Assembly (NCBI GenBank): GCA_046757645.1
Contig: JBHHYS010000029.1
Span: forward strand, 1-29,956
Reading direction: 5' to 3'
Length of the DNA stretch: 29,956 bases
From: JBHHYS01 sp046757645
Lineage (GTDB): Bacteria > Acidobacteriota > Terriglobia > Acidiferrales > 2-02-FULL-67-57
Shown here: positions 1-6,357 of the stretch, in pieces
Layout: the number at the start of each line of letters is the position of its first letter
Numbering within the stretch: position 1 is the stretch's first letter
Program-made: the position numbers and the translations under genes
Notes under the pieces: generated by a model
The model's input: the letters and a program-made list of their open reading frames with translations, nothing else
Told to the model about the DNA's origin: nothing
The model's database searches: none

Positions 1-533
1 GGGATGCTTTCGATGGTGCCGGTGAGGTCGCGCAGGGCGTAGAGCTTCTTGTCGGCGGGGGCGATCTCATCCGTCTGCCCGATGAGGGCGCAGCCCACCT
101 CGGTGAGCGCCCGGCGAAACTCCGGCAGGGTCAGGTGGATGTTGAATCCGGGAATCGCTTCCAGCTTGTCGAGCGTGCCTCCGCTGTGACCCAATCCGCG
201 GCCGGAGATCATCGGGACGGGAACGCCGGCGGCGGCCACCACCGGGGCCAGCACCAGCGAGGTTTTGTCGCCCACCCCGCCGGTGGAATGTTTATCGACT
301 TTGGTGCCGGCCAGGTCGCTGAGGTCGAGGATCTGGCCGGAGCGCAGCATGGCTTCGGTCAGGTCGGCTGTCTCCGCGGGGGTCAGGCCGCGGAAGTAGA
401 CCGCCATCAGCCAGGCCGCGATCTGGTAGTCGGGGATGGCGCCGCGGGTGTAGTGCTGGATGAGAGCAAAGATTTCTTCGCGGGTGAGGGTTCCGGCGTC
501 GCGCTTCTTCCGGATCAGTTCGGCGGCCTGCAT
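1..533 (-). CDS. deoA: Thymidine / pyrimidine-nucleoside phosphorylase, N-terminal part (runs off the left edge)
   Basis: Cytoplasmic enzyme that cleaves thymidine or uridine with phosphate to the free base and (deoxy)ribose-1-phosphate, in nucleoside salvage. The 177 visible residues begin MQAAELIRKKRD and carry the family signature KHSTGGVGDKTSL at about residues 81-93 (phosphate and substrate binding), then GRGLGHSGGTLDKLE at about 111-125. The remaining two thirds of a usual 430-440 residue protein lie beyond base 1. The start is the ATG at 533; a GTG directly before it (536) is possible. The gene follows the metallophosphoesterase by under 20 bases and is probably co-transcribed with it. 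The family is clear. The choice between deoA and the broader-specificity pdp cannot be made from this fragment. Confidence 0.9.
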   Translation of the reverse strand, partial: MQAAELIRKKRDAGTLTREEIFALIQHYTRGAIPDYQIAAWLMAVYFRGLTPAETADLTEAMLRSGQILDLSDLAGTKVDKHSTGGVGDKTSLVLAPVVAAAGVPVPMISGRGLGHSGGTLDKLEAIPGFNIHLTLPEFRRALTEVGCALIGQTDEIAPADKKLYALRDLTGTIESI

Positions 534-551
534 CACGACCCGGGCGCCGCC

Positions 552-1418
552 TCAGGTGGCCCGGCCGTTGGGCTGCGCTGAGCCTGGCTTGCCCTGTTTG
601 TCCCGCGCAACATCGGGGGGTTGAACGCCCGCCTGCAAGCGGAGGACGGGAATCTCCGGGGGGCACCGAAGCCGGAGAGGAACCACCACGGTGCCGATGC
701 CCCGGCTGATGTAGATCTGGGTTTCGCCGCAGCGGTCCCAGCCATAGCGGAACCGGAAGGGAATACGCAAGCCACGGGCGCGCGCCGCGGAACGCAAGCG
801 GGGGAGATCAACTTGTCCACCGTGAGTGTGTCCGGAGAGAACCAGGTCGACTCCGCAGGCCACGGCCCGGGGAAACAGCGCCGGGTTGTGGCAGAGGAGA
901 ATCGTGAGGCAATCGGCGTAGGCCCCGCGCAGGGCGAGCCGCAAGTTGTCCTCGCCGTAGCCGACGTCGTCCACGCCAGCCAGGGCGAGGCTGGCGCCAT
1001 TGCGCTGCAGCCGCACGAGGCGGTTGCGGAGGACTTCGATGCCATGGTCTTCGAGGGCCGCGGCCATTGCGTCGGCGCCCACGCGATAGTCGTGGTTGCC
1101 CAGCACCGCGAAGGTGCCCAGGCGCGCTCTGAGGCGGCCCAGGGCGCGGGCCACCGGGCCGATGTACTTGGGCGAGTTGCTGACAAAATCGCCGGTCAGG
1201 GCCACCAGGTCGGGCTCGAGTCGGTTCGTCAACGCCACCGCTCGCTCCACCACCTCCAGGCGGGTATAGAGCCCGTGGTGGATGTCGCTCAATTGCACCA
1301 AGCACAGGTCGGCGAAGTCAGCCGGGAGGCGAGCCAAGTAGATGGGTTGGTGAGTGATGTGAATCTGGTGGCGGCGGCGAATTCGCCGTTTTCGGAGCCG
1401 CATCAAGCCGGTTGGCAT
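552..1418 (-). CDS. Calcineurin-like metallophosphoesterase (YaeI/YkuE-like)
   Basis: A 288-residue dimetal phosphoesterase. The full metal-binding set is visible in order: SDIHHG (about residue 44), GDFV (about 76), GNHD (about 106), CHNP (about 175) and GHTHGGQ (about 196). Proteins of this type cleave phosphoesters such as UDP-diacylglucosamine or cyclic nucleotides; the substrate here is unknown. Unlike many YkuE/YaeI relatives there is no hydrophobic N-terminal segment, only a very basic stretch (RLRKRRIRRR) that might bind membrane phospholipid or nucleic acid. The ATG at 1418 is chosen because a good promoter lies 27 bases upstream; an internal ATG at 1403 is an alternative. It is the first gene of a two-gene unit with the nucleoside phosphorylase downstream, which may indicate a role in nucleotide or phosphate salvage (inference). 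Confidence 0.88.
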   Translation of the reverse strand: MPTGLMRLRKRRIRRRHQIHITHQPIYLARLPADFADLCLVQLSDIHHGLYTRLEVVERAVALTNRLEPDLVALTGDFVSNSPKYIGPVARALGRLRARLGTFAVLGNHDYRVGADAMAAALEDHGIEVLRNRLVRLQRNGASLALAGVDDVGYGEDNLRLALRGAYADCLTILLCHNPALFPRAVACGVDLVLSGHTHGGQVDLPRLRSAARARGLRIPFRFRYGWDRCGETQIYISRGIGTVVVPLRLRCPPEIPVLRLQAGVQPPDVARDKQGKPGSAQPNGRAT

Positions 1419-1444
1419 CAGGCACGTTGGCGCAGAGCCGCCTC

Positions 1445-1473
1445 ACTCTACCATCCTGACTCTCCCGTGTAAA
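1445..1473 (-). promoter_or_regulatory. Sigma-70-type promoter for the metallophosphoesterase gene
   Basis: On the minus strand a -35 box TTTACA (1473-1468) and a -10 box TAGAGT (1450-1445) are separated by exactly 17 bases. They match the consensus at 5/6 and 4/6 positions. The expected transcription start near 1438 gives a leader of about 20 bases before the ATG at 1418. Confidence 0.55.
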
Positions 1474-1520
1474 GGCGAGCCGGAAGCGCAGGATCCCGCA
1501 GGGGTTCCTGCGGGTTGTTC

Positions 1521-1720
1521 CTGACAAGCCGCGGGTTGGCCAACTGCGCCAACCCACGCGACCCGCTCCCGCTGACAAGCCGCGGGTTGGCTAACTGCGC
1601 CAACCCACGCGACCCGCTCCCGCTGACAAGCCGCGGGTTGGCCAACCCCGCCAACCCACGCTACCCGGTCCCGCTGACAAGCCGCGGGTTGGCTAACCCC
1701 GCCAACCCACGCGACCCGCT
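1521..1720. repeat. Four tandem 51-bp repeats, each containing a hairpin
   Basis: The unit beginning CTGACAAGCCGCGGGTTGG starts at 1521, 1572, 1623 and 1674, giving a constant 51-base period with only a few substitutions. Each unit holds an inverted repeat (GGGTTGGC ... GCCAACCC) able to form a GC-rich hairpin. The array fills most of the 382-base gap between the phosphatase promoter and the suhB-like gene. Because 51 is a multiple of three, open frames cross the array on both strands, but the 17-residue peptide repeats look like by-products. A hairpin array at the 3' end of the moaD/E operon could protect mRNA ends or stop transcription (inference). Confidence 0.9.
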
Positions 1721-1800
1721 GCCCAAAATGCGGATGGGGGAGGGCAAGGCGTCAACGGCAGGGGGCAAGCCGCTGCCCTACCCAGCCAACAGACGGAACT

Positions 1801-2658
1801 TCAAAACGGCAGCGGCCGGGAAGCCCGCGCGGCCACTTCGGCGAACACTTGGCGGAGCTCGGGGTGGATGTGACCGTTGCTGGCGGCGATTTCCTTTCCG
1901 CCCAGGCGATAGGGCACGGCGTTGAAATCGGTAACCACCCCGCCGGCCTCGCGCACCACCAGCATGCCGGCGGCCACGTCCCACGGCTTCAAGTTGAACT
2001 CCCAGAAACCATCCAGGCGGCCGCTGGCGACGTAGCAAAGGTCGATGGCGGCGGAGCCGCCCCGGCGCACCCCGGGAGTGAGTTGGGTGACGCGGTGATA
2101 GGAGAGACCGTTGGGGCTCTCGTGGCGCTTGCGGACGGGAAAGCCCGTGGCCAGCAAGCTTTCCGCCAGCCGCTGGCTTTGACTCACCCGAATCTGTTTC
2201 TGATTGAGCCAAGCGCCTTCGCCGCGCGCGGCGTAAAAGGTTTCCTCCCGCACCGGGTCATGCACCACGCCGACCAGAACCTCCTCGCCCGCCAGCGGTT
2301 CGTCCCGACTTCCGTCGGGAGCCGCCGCGCCCGCAGGAACCCCACGGGCGACCAAGGCCAGGGAGACGGCAAAGACCGGGTAGCCGTGGGCGAAGTTGGT
2401 CGTGCCGTCGAGCGGGTCCACGTACCAGCAGTATTCCGAAGCCGTCTCCCGGCCCCCGCCCTCTTCGGCGACGATGGCGTGCTGGGGGAAGAAGGTGTGC
2501 AAGCGCTCGACCACGAAGGCCTCCGAGCGGCGATCCGCGGCGGTGACAATGTCACTCTCTCCCTTGTACTCGATGCGCCGCGGCCTCTGAAAGTCATCCA
2601 GCAGCAGCCCCCCGGCCTGCTGCGCGGTCTCCATCGCCACCTGCAGGTAACGGTTCAT
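1801..2658 (-). CDS. suhB: Inositol monophosphatase family protein (SuhB-like)
   Basis: A 285-residue Mg2+-dependent sugar/inositol phosphatase of the IMPase fold, cytoplasmic. The metal and catalytic motifs are intact: AEEGG at about residues 64-68, DPLDGTTNF at 81-89, and WDVAAGMLVVREAGG at 226-240. Compared with the usual family sequence, where the strand ALV.G is followed at once by the GVVHDP segment, there is an insertion of about 18 residues (roughly 109-126). It is encoded across a palindrome at 2304-2321. The ATG at 2658 overlaps the TGA of the upstream VWFA gene (ATGA), so the two are translationally coupled. Members may act on myo-inositol-1-phosphate, fructose-1,6-bisphosphate or PAP; the substrate is not decidable here. 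The symbol denotes the family. Confidence 0.88.
   Translation of the reverse strand: MNRYLQVAMETAQQAGGLLLDDFQRPRRIEYKGESDIVTAADRRSEAFVVERLHTFFPQHAIVAEEGGGRETASEYCWYVDPLDGTTNFAHGYPVFAVSLALVARGVPAGAAAPDGSRDEPLAGEEVLVGVVHDPVREETFYAARGEGAWLNQKQIRVSQSQRLAESLLATGFPVRKRHESPNGLSYHRVTQLTPGVRRGGSAAIDLCYVASGRLDGFWEFNLKPWDVAAGMLVVREAGGVVTDFNAVPYRLGGKEIAASNGHIHPELRQVFAEVAARASRPLPF
2304..2321. repeat. Small palindrome inside the suhB-like gene
   Basis: TCCCGAC-ttcc-GTCGGGA, a 7-bp perfect stem with a 4-base loop. It lies in the part of the gene encoding residues that are extra relative to the family. It resembles the palindromes at 22308-22327 and 29469-29487, which are intergenic. Confidence 0.6.
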
Positions 2659-3599
2659 GAGGGCGGCTCCGTGTAGTAGGCTTTGCGGTGCCGCACCACG
2701 TAGTCGCCCCCCTTGACGCGCACTTCGATGGTGCGAAACTCCGGGCGCGCTCCGACCGGGGCGGGCTGATAGCCGAGCAAATACTGGGTGCGCAGCAGCT
2801 CGCTCAATTCGGCAAAGAAGCGGTCCAGGTCGGCGCCCCGGGCGGGGATGAAGACCCGCCCGCCGGTCAAATCGGCCAGGGTGATGAGCGCATGCTCGCC
2901 GCGCACGCTGCGCCCGCTTTCCCCCGGAATCGGACGCATGATGAGGGCAAAGATGCTGGCTTCGGCCTGCTGCACTGCCTGCAAGGCGGCGTGGAAGTCC
3001 TGTTTGCTGGTGGTGTCGTTCCCGTCGGTCACCAGCACGAGCACCCGACGGCCGGAGCGCTCTTTCAGTTTGGCGGAGGCCTCGACGATGGCGTCGTAGA
3101 GGGCGGTGCCGGCCCGGGGGCGAATCTTCGCCAAGCTGCCCTGCAACCGCTCGATGTCGGCGGAGAACTCGACCAGGACCTGCACCCCGCCGGAAAACTC
3201 GAAGAGAGCAGCGGCATCCGTCGGACGCAGAACCCGCTGCAGGAACCCCACCATGGCCTTTTTTTCCGTGCGCAGCTCCGAGGCGGCGCTCAGGCTGGCG
3301 TCCACCATCAGAGCCAGCTGCAGGGGCAAGGCGGTCCTCTTCTCAAAGACTTTGAGCGGGCGCAACTTGCCATTCTCATAGACTTCGAAGGCCTCCGGGT
3401 CGAGCCCGGTGACTGGCTTGCCCTCGGGGGTGCTGACGCTGGCCGGCACCAGCACCAGTCCGACTTCAACCCGGTGGCGATAGTCATCGGGCGGGGGCTG
3501 TTGCGCCCCGAGGGTCGAGGCGAGAAGCGCCACCCCGACGAGTGTCAACCAGGAAAGCAAGAATCGGCCGGGAGCGTGCCCCTGGGAAGTGGAACTCAC
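2655..3599 (-). CDS. Secreted VWFA-related domain protein (acidobacterial type)
   Basis: About 314 residues. The N-terminus has a basic region followed by a hydrophobic stretch (FLLSWLTLVGVALLAST) ending LGAQQ, a plausible Sec signal peptide. After a short beta domain (VEVGLVLVPASVSTPEGKPV..LDPEAFEVYENG) comes a von Willebrand A domain from about residue 85. Its metal-site-like sequence is degenerate, MVDASLSAA in place of DxSxS; LVTDGND comes later. Such proteins are abundant in Acidobacteria and presumably mediate periplasmic or surface protein binding; no enzyme activity is expected. The GTG at 3599 is chosen as start because it overlaps the upstream moaD/E stop as GTGA; starting further upstream would extend into moaD/E. 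The stop overlaps the suhB-like start. Function is unknown beyond the domain. Confidence 0.82.
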   Translation of the reverse strand: MSSTSQGHAPGRFLLSWLTLVGVALLASTLGAQQPPPDDYRHRVEVGLVLVPASVSTPEGKPVTGLDPEAFEVYENGKLRPLKVFEKRTALPLQLALMVDASLSAASELRTEKKAMVGFLQRVLRPTDAAALFEFSGGVQVLVEFSADIERLQGSLAKIRPRAGTALYDAIVEASAKLKERSGRRVLVLVTDGNDTTSKQDFHAALQAVQQAEASIFALIMRPIPGESGRSVRGEHALITLADLTGGRVFIPARGADLDRFFAELSELLRTQYLLGYQPAPVGARPEFRTIEVRVKGGDYVVRHRKAYYTEPPS

Positions 3600-4348
3600 G
3601 ATTCCTGGCGCGCCGCGGCAGCTTCGGCCGCGTCGGCGGGCCGCTGTCCTTCGACCCAAACGGCGCCATCGGTGAAATATTCCTTTTTCCAGATAGGAAC
3701 CATGCGCTTGAGCCGCTCGAGGGCGTAGCGGCAGGCGTCGAAGGCCGCGGCTCGATGCGGGGCGCTGACCGCAATCAGCACGCTGGTTTCTCCGATCTGG
3801 AGCCGCCCCAACCGGTGCACCAGCGCTACGCCATCCACCGGAAATCGAGCCCGCAGCTCGGCGACGATCTCCCCCATCTTCCCCAGGGCCATGGGTTCGT
3901 AGGCTTCATAGTCCAGGTAGAGGGTTTGGCGGCCGGCGGAGTGGTTGCGCACAATGCCGTCGAACACCACCACGGCGCCATCCTGGGGGGTTTTCAGCCG
4001 GGCGATAATCTCCTGGCTGGCGATGGGCGCCCGCGTCAGCGCCACCTGATCCTCGCCCTTCGAGTCCCTCCGGGCGACCCGGAGCGGAGTCGAGGGGTCG
4101 GCGCCGCCGCCGCTGACCGGTGGCAGGAAGGCCACTTCATCATCCGCCGCCAGTGCCGCGGCGCCGTCGGTGTACTCCTGATTGACCGCGACGGCGATGC
4201 TGGGGCGGAACTCCTCCCAGCGGGGGAAGCGTTTCTGATAACGGGACACTAAATCCGCCACACGGGCGCCGGCGGGCAGCTCGACCTGCTCTTCGGCTGC
4301 ACCCACCACCTCTTTCAACTGTCCGAAGAAAAGAACTTTCACCCGCAT
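3596..4348 (-). CDS. moaDE: Molybdopterin synthase, MoaD-MoaE fusion
   Basis: A 250-residue fusion of both subunits of molybdopterin synthase, which adds two sulfurs to precursor Z (cPMP) to give molybdopterin. Residues 1-82 are the ubiquitin-like MoaD sulfur carrier (MRVKVLFFGQLKE..) ending VSGGG. Residues from about 105 are MoaE, with the C-terminal catalytic block RMVPIWKKEYFTDGAVWVEG at 215-234 containing the conserved lysines. MoaD normally needs a free C-terminal Gly-Gly to carry the thiocarboxylate, so the fusion probably has to be cut after that Gly-Gly, as is established for mycobacterial MoaX. The linker at residues 85-98 is encoded by a palindromic element. The start ATG at 4348 begins the MoaD domain; in-frame codons upstream add only unrelated sequence. 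It heads the moaDE-VWFA-suhB operon. Confidence 0.93.
   Translation of the reverse strand: MRVKVLFFGQLKEVVGAAEEQVELPAGARVADLVSRYQKRFPRWEEFRPSIAVAVNQEYTDGAAALAADDEVAFLPPVSGGGADPSTPLRVARRDSKGEDQVALTRAPIASQEIIARLKTPQDGAVVVFDGIVRNHSAGRQTLYLDYEAYEPMALGKMGEIVAELRARFPVDGVALVHRLGRLQIGETSVLIAVSAPHRAAAFDACRYALERLKRMVPIWKKEYFTDGAVWVEGQRPADAAEAAAARQES
4056..4097. repeat. Palindromic element inserted in the MoaD-MoaE linker
   Basis: A 42-base near-perfect inverted repeat: left arm CCCTTCGAGTCCCTCCGGG, spacer CGA, right arm CCCGGAGCGGAGTCGAGGGG. It encodes, in-frame, 14 linker residues (PSTPLRVARRDSKG). The right arm matches sequences at 19861-19879 and 24903-24924, which are intergenic, so this is one copy of a dispersed family. 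Confidence 0.75.
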
Positions 4349-4380
4349 GGCTGCGCTGCGTCCTCGGCTGGCAAAGCTCC

Positions 4381-4409
4381 AGCTTAGCACCGCCCCGGCT
4401 CAATATCAA
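4381..4409 (-). promoter_or_regulatory. Possible promoter of the moaDE operon
   Basis: On the minus strand TTGATA (4409-4404) and TAAGCT (4386-4381) are 17 bases apart and end 33 bases before the ATG. The -35 box is good and the -10 box is weak (3/6). The site lies in the short divergent region shared with the receiver gene at 4446, whose own likely -10 box is TAGAAT at 4428-4433. Confidence 0.35.
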
Positions 4410-4445
4410 TCGCGCCCGCCCCGGTGCTAGAATCCTGCAAAAGGG

Positions 4446-4799
4446 ATGAAAACCATACTGGTGGTGGGGCGCGAGTGGAAATTTCGCGCCCTGCTCCGCG
4501 CCCAGTTGCGCGAGGAGGGCTACCCGGCGCTGGGGTTCGCCACCCTAGAGGAAGCCGTTGTGCACCTGGCGAGCGGCACTCCGCCGCCAGCGGCCCTGGT
4601 TTTCGATACCACCGAGGCACCGGCGGTGGAGATGCGCGCGGAGTTGGCCGCCCTGGCCGAGTCCCGCAGAGCGGGACCGGTGATGGTCGTGGCAGCCGCC
4701 CACGAACAATTCGACTGGCCCTCGCTGCATGTGTTGCGACGCCCGCTGCGCCTGGGCGAAGTCGTGGCGGCAGTTAGAGAACTGGCTGGGGATGCCTAG
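4446..4799 (+). CDS. Degenerate (pseudo-)receiver domain protein
   Basis: 117 residues with the size and pattern of a stand-alone CheY-like receiver: strand ILVV, helix, a candidate phospho-acceptor in ALVFDTTE (about D54), strand VMVVAA, and a final LRRPL-helix. Key residues are missing. The paired acidic residues after the first strand are replaced by Gly-Arg-Glu, and the conserved lysine before the cis-proline is Arg (RRP). Mg2+-dependent phosphorylation is therefore doubtful, and a phosphorylation-independent adaptor role is more likely. ATG at 4446 is preceded by AAAAGGG. It is divergent from moaDE. There is no output domain, and the partner is unknown. Confidence 0.7.
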   Translation: MKTILVVGREWKFRALLRAQLREEGYPALGFATLEEAVVHLASGTPPPAALVFDTTEAPAVEMRAELAALAESRRAGPVMVVAAAHEQFDWPSLHVLRRPLRLGEVVAAVRELAGDA

Positions 4800-4923
4800 C
4801 AGTCTTCTTTTGCGCTCATCTAATTTAGAATTTGATGCTGGCTTGGCGTATGATTCCCGCCTGTAGATCCAATCCTTCGAATTCTGGGAGAGTTAGAATG
4901 GATCTGGCCATAAGACGCGACTT

Positions 4924-4929
4924 TATAAT
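4924..4929 (+). promoter_or_regulatory. Candidate -10 box (TATAAT) of the M48 gene
   Basis: A perfect TATAAT lies 35 bases upstream of the chosen ATG at 4964, in a locally AT-rich leader. No good -35 box stands at the usual distance (GATCTG at 17 bp spacing), so this is tentative. Confidence 0.35.
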
Positions 4930-4963
4930 CAACTTGTCTACTACGGAAAGGGGGCCAACCGTC

Positions 4964-6265
4964 ATGGCCCGTATGTCAACTCCGAACGGCGAAAGGACTG
5001 GCTCGAGGGACAAGAGGAGATTGAGTGCGAAGGGGTCTTTCTTGGTCTTGATTCTCATATTGGCCAGCATCGCTTTGGCCCCGGCTCCCGCCAGCGCGCA
5101 AGCCTGTGGTCACTGGGCAGAAGTGCTGGTTCAGAGTTTTATCCCAAAGCAAATAGACGAAAAGTCCCTTCGTGAATTCAGCAACCTGTCTCCAGAAGAG
5201 TATTTTAGGGTCGCCCGAGAAATTGAGAGCGCAGAGGTGCGTCGGCTTGCCGAGGCCCGGAGCAGCTTGCCGAATGTGGACTTTCGTCTCCGTTCCATGT
5301 TGCACAAGTTCTATGACTCAGGGTTCCAGTTATACGGGGTGCGCCTCAGTGCTGATAACTTCGCAATAAAGCCTGGAGTGGACGTAAACGCGTTCGCGAG
5401 TGGGTCCATGATCATTTTCAATGAAGGAATAGTACGTTACTTTCTCGATGGATGGAAAAATGATTGGAACAGTCTCTACTTCGTTCTGGCTCATGAAGCT
5501 GCACACAATCTGATGCGGCATCGCGACGAGAAAATTTTCGAACTTGTTCACCAGATGTTCGAAGAATACAGAGAAGCCATATTGAATCATAGAAAAGACA
5601 TAGCTCACGGTCGAAGTGGCGGGGGGGTCAAGCGCTACCTCTGGAAATCTTTGCGGAATGTTCTTGAAGGCTTTGAAACAGCTCAGAAACGAAGGAGAGT
5701 GGAGTCAGAAGCAGACGTGGTGGCATTGCTCCTGTTGCGCAGGTCAGGGTTCGACCCCAGCATCGCCCAAGTTGCAAGTCAAAGAATGGCTTTGCTTGTA
5801 GGTGGTAAGCAAGTGAAAGGTTGGCAGGGAGCTATGACTGAGGTTCTGTGCTCGACACATCCGGACTGGATGCTGAGAATTCAAGAAATCCAGCGTAGCC
5901 TTAACTGCCTGCGTTTCTCAGGCAACGTCTGCGAGGGTCATATCGCTTATCCCGTAGAGGATTTCTTGCCTAGATTGCAAGGAGGAATGGATTATCTGGA
6001 TGAGTACCAACAAGAAACTCTGGACCTCGCGGAGTGGACCCCAGCCGATTCCGGTTCGCGTTTTGAGGTAAAAATTGAAGTTAAACCGAGAGACGCTCAG
6101 CTCCTAGTTAACGGAGAAAGGGTTTCCCCGGGCAAGCTTAGGTTAGCGCTCGGTCGACATGTCGTACGAGGGGTAAAGGAAGGATATGAGCCATCGGAAA
6201 AAACTATTGTTGTTTTCCCTGATGTGCATCCCAGGTTAAAAATCAAACTTAAGAAAAAGAAATAG
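4964..6265 (+). CDS. Secreted M48-like zinc metalloprotease with C-terminal PEGA domain
   Basis: 433 residues. N-terminal basic region, hydrophobic segment FLVLILILASIALAPAPASA and probable cleavage after ASA near residue 45, so exported. The zinc site is LAHEAAHNLMRH (HExxH at about 177-181), with the third ligand in RVESEAD (about E249) followed by VVALLLLRRSGFDP, the pattern of M48 (Ste24/HtpX/BepA-type) peptidases. Unlike integral-membrane HtpX there are no further membrane helices. The last 65 residues (EVKIEVKPRDAQLLVNGE.. to the lysine-rich end) match a PEGA domain, a surface or periplasmic beta domain. ATG 4964 is chosen for its RBS (GGAAAGGGGG) and because it begins the signal peptide; upstream in-frame codons do not fit. 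Base composition is clearly lower in GC than the neighbours, which suggests recent acquisition. Confidence 0.82.
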   Translation: MARMSTPNGERTGSRDKRRLSAKGSFLVLILILASIALAPAPASAQACGHWAEVLVQSFIPKQIDEKSLREFSNLSPEEYFRVAREIESAEVRRLAEARSSLPNVDFRLRSMLHKFYDSGFQLYGVRLSADNFAIKPGVDVNAFASGSMIIFNEGIVRYFLDGWKNDWNSLYFVLAHEAAHNLMRHRDEKIFELVHQMFEEYREAILNHRKDIAHGRSGGGVKRYLWKSLRNVLEGFETAQKRRRVESEADVVALLLLRRSGFDPSIAQVASQRMALLVGGKQVKGWQGAMTEVLCSTHPDWMLRIQEIQRSLNCLRFSGNVCEGHIAYPVEDFLPRLQGGMDYLDEYQQETLDLAEWTPADSGSRFEVKIEVKPRDAQLLVNGERVSPGKLRLALGRHVVRGVKEGYEPSEKTIVVFPDVHPRLKIKLKKKK

Positions 6266-6357
6266 AAGCCTGCCTCAACCCGCCACTCGGCGCGCTTTGC
6301 GTGCCTCTAACTTGCTGTTAGACTACTTGGCCCCGCTCTGCCGGGCCCTGCGACTTG

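Noticed and set aside
621..1472. A 283-codon plus-strand frame
   Set aside because: It is antisense to the metallophosphoesterase with all its metal motifs; no family features of its own.
1521..1720. CRISPR array
   Set aside because: The repeats are contiguous 51-base units with no unique spacers, and no cas genes are near.
1515..1925. Open frames across the tandem array giving a 17-residue peptide repeat
   Set aside because: They exist only because the repeat unit is a multiple of three; no ribosome site and no support outside the array.
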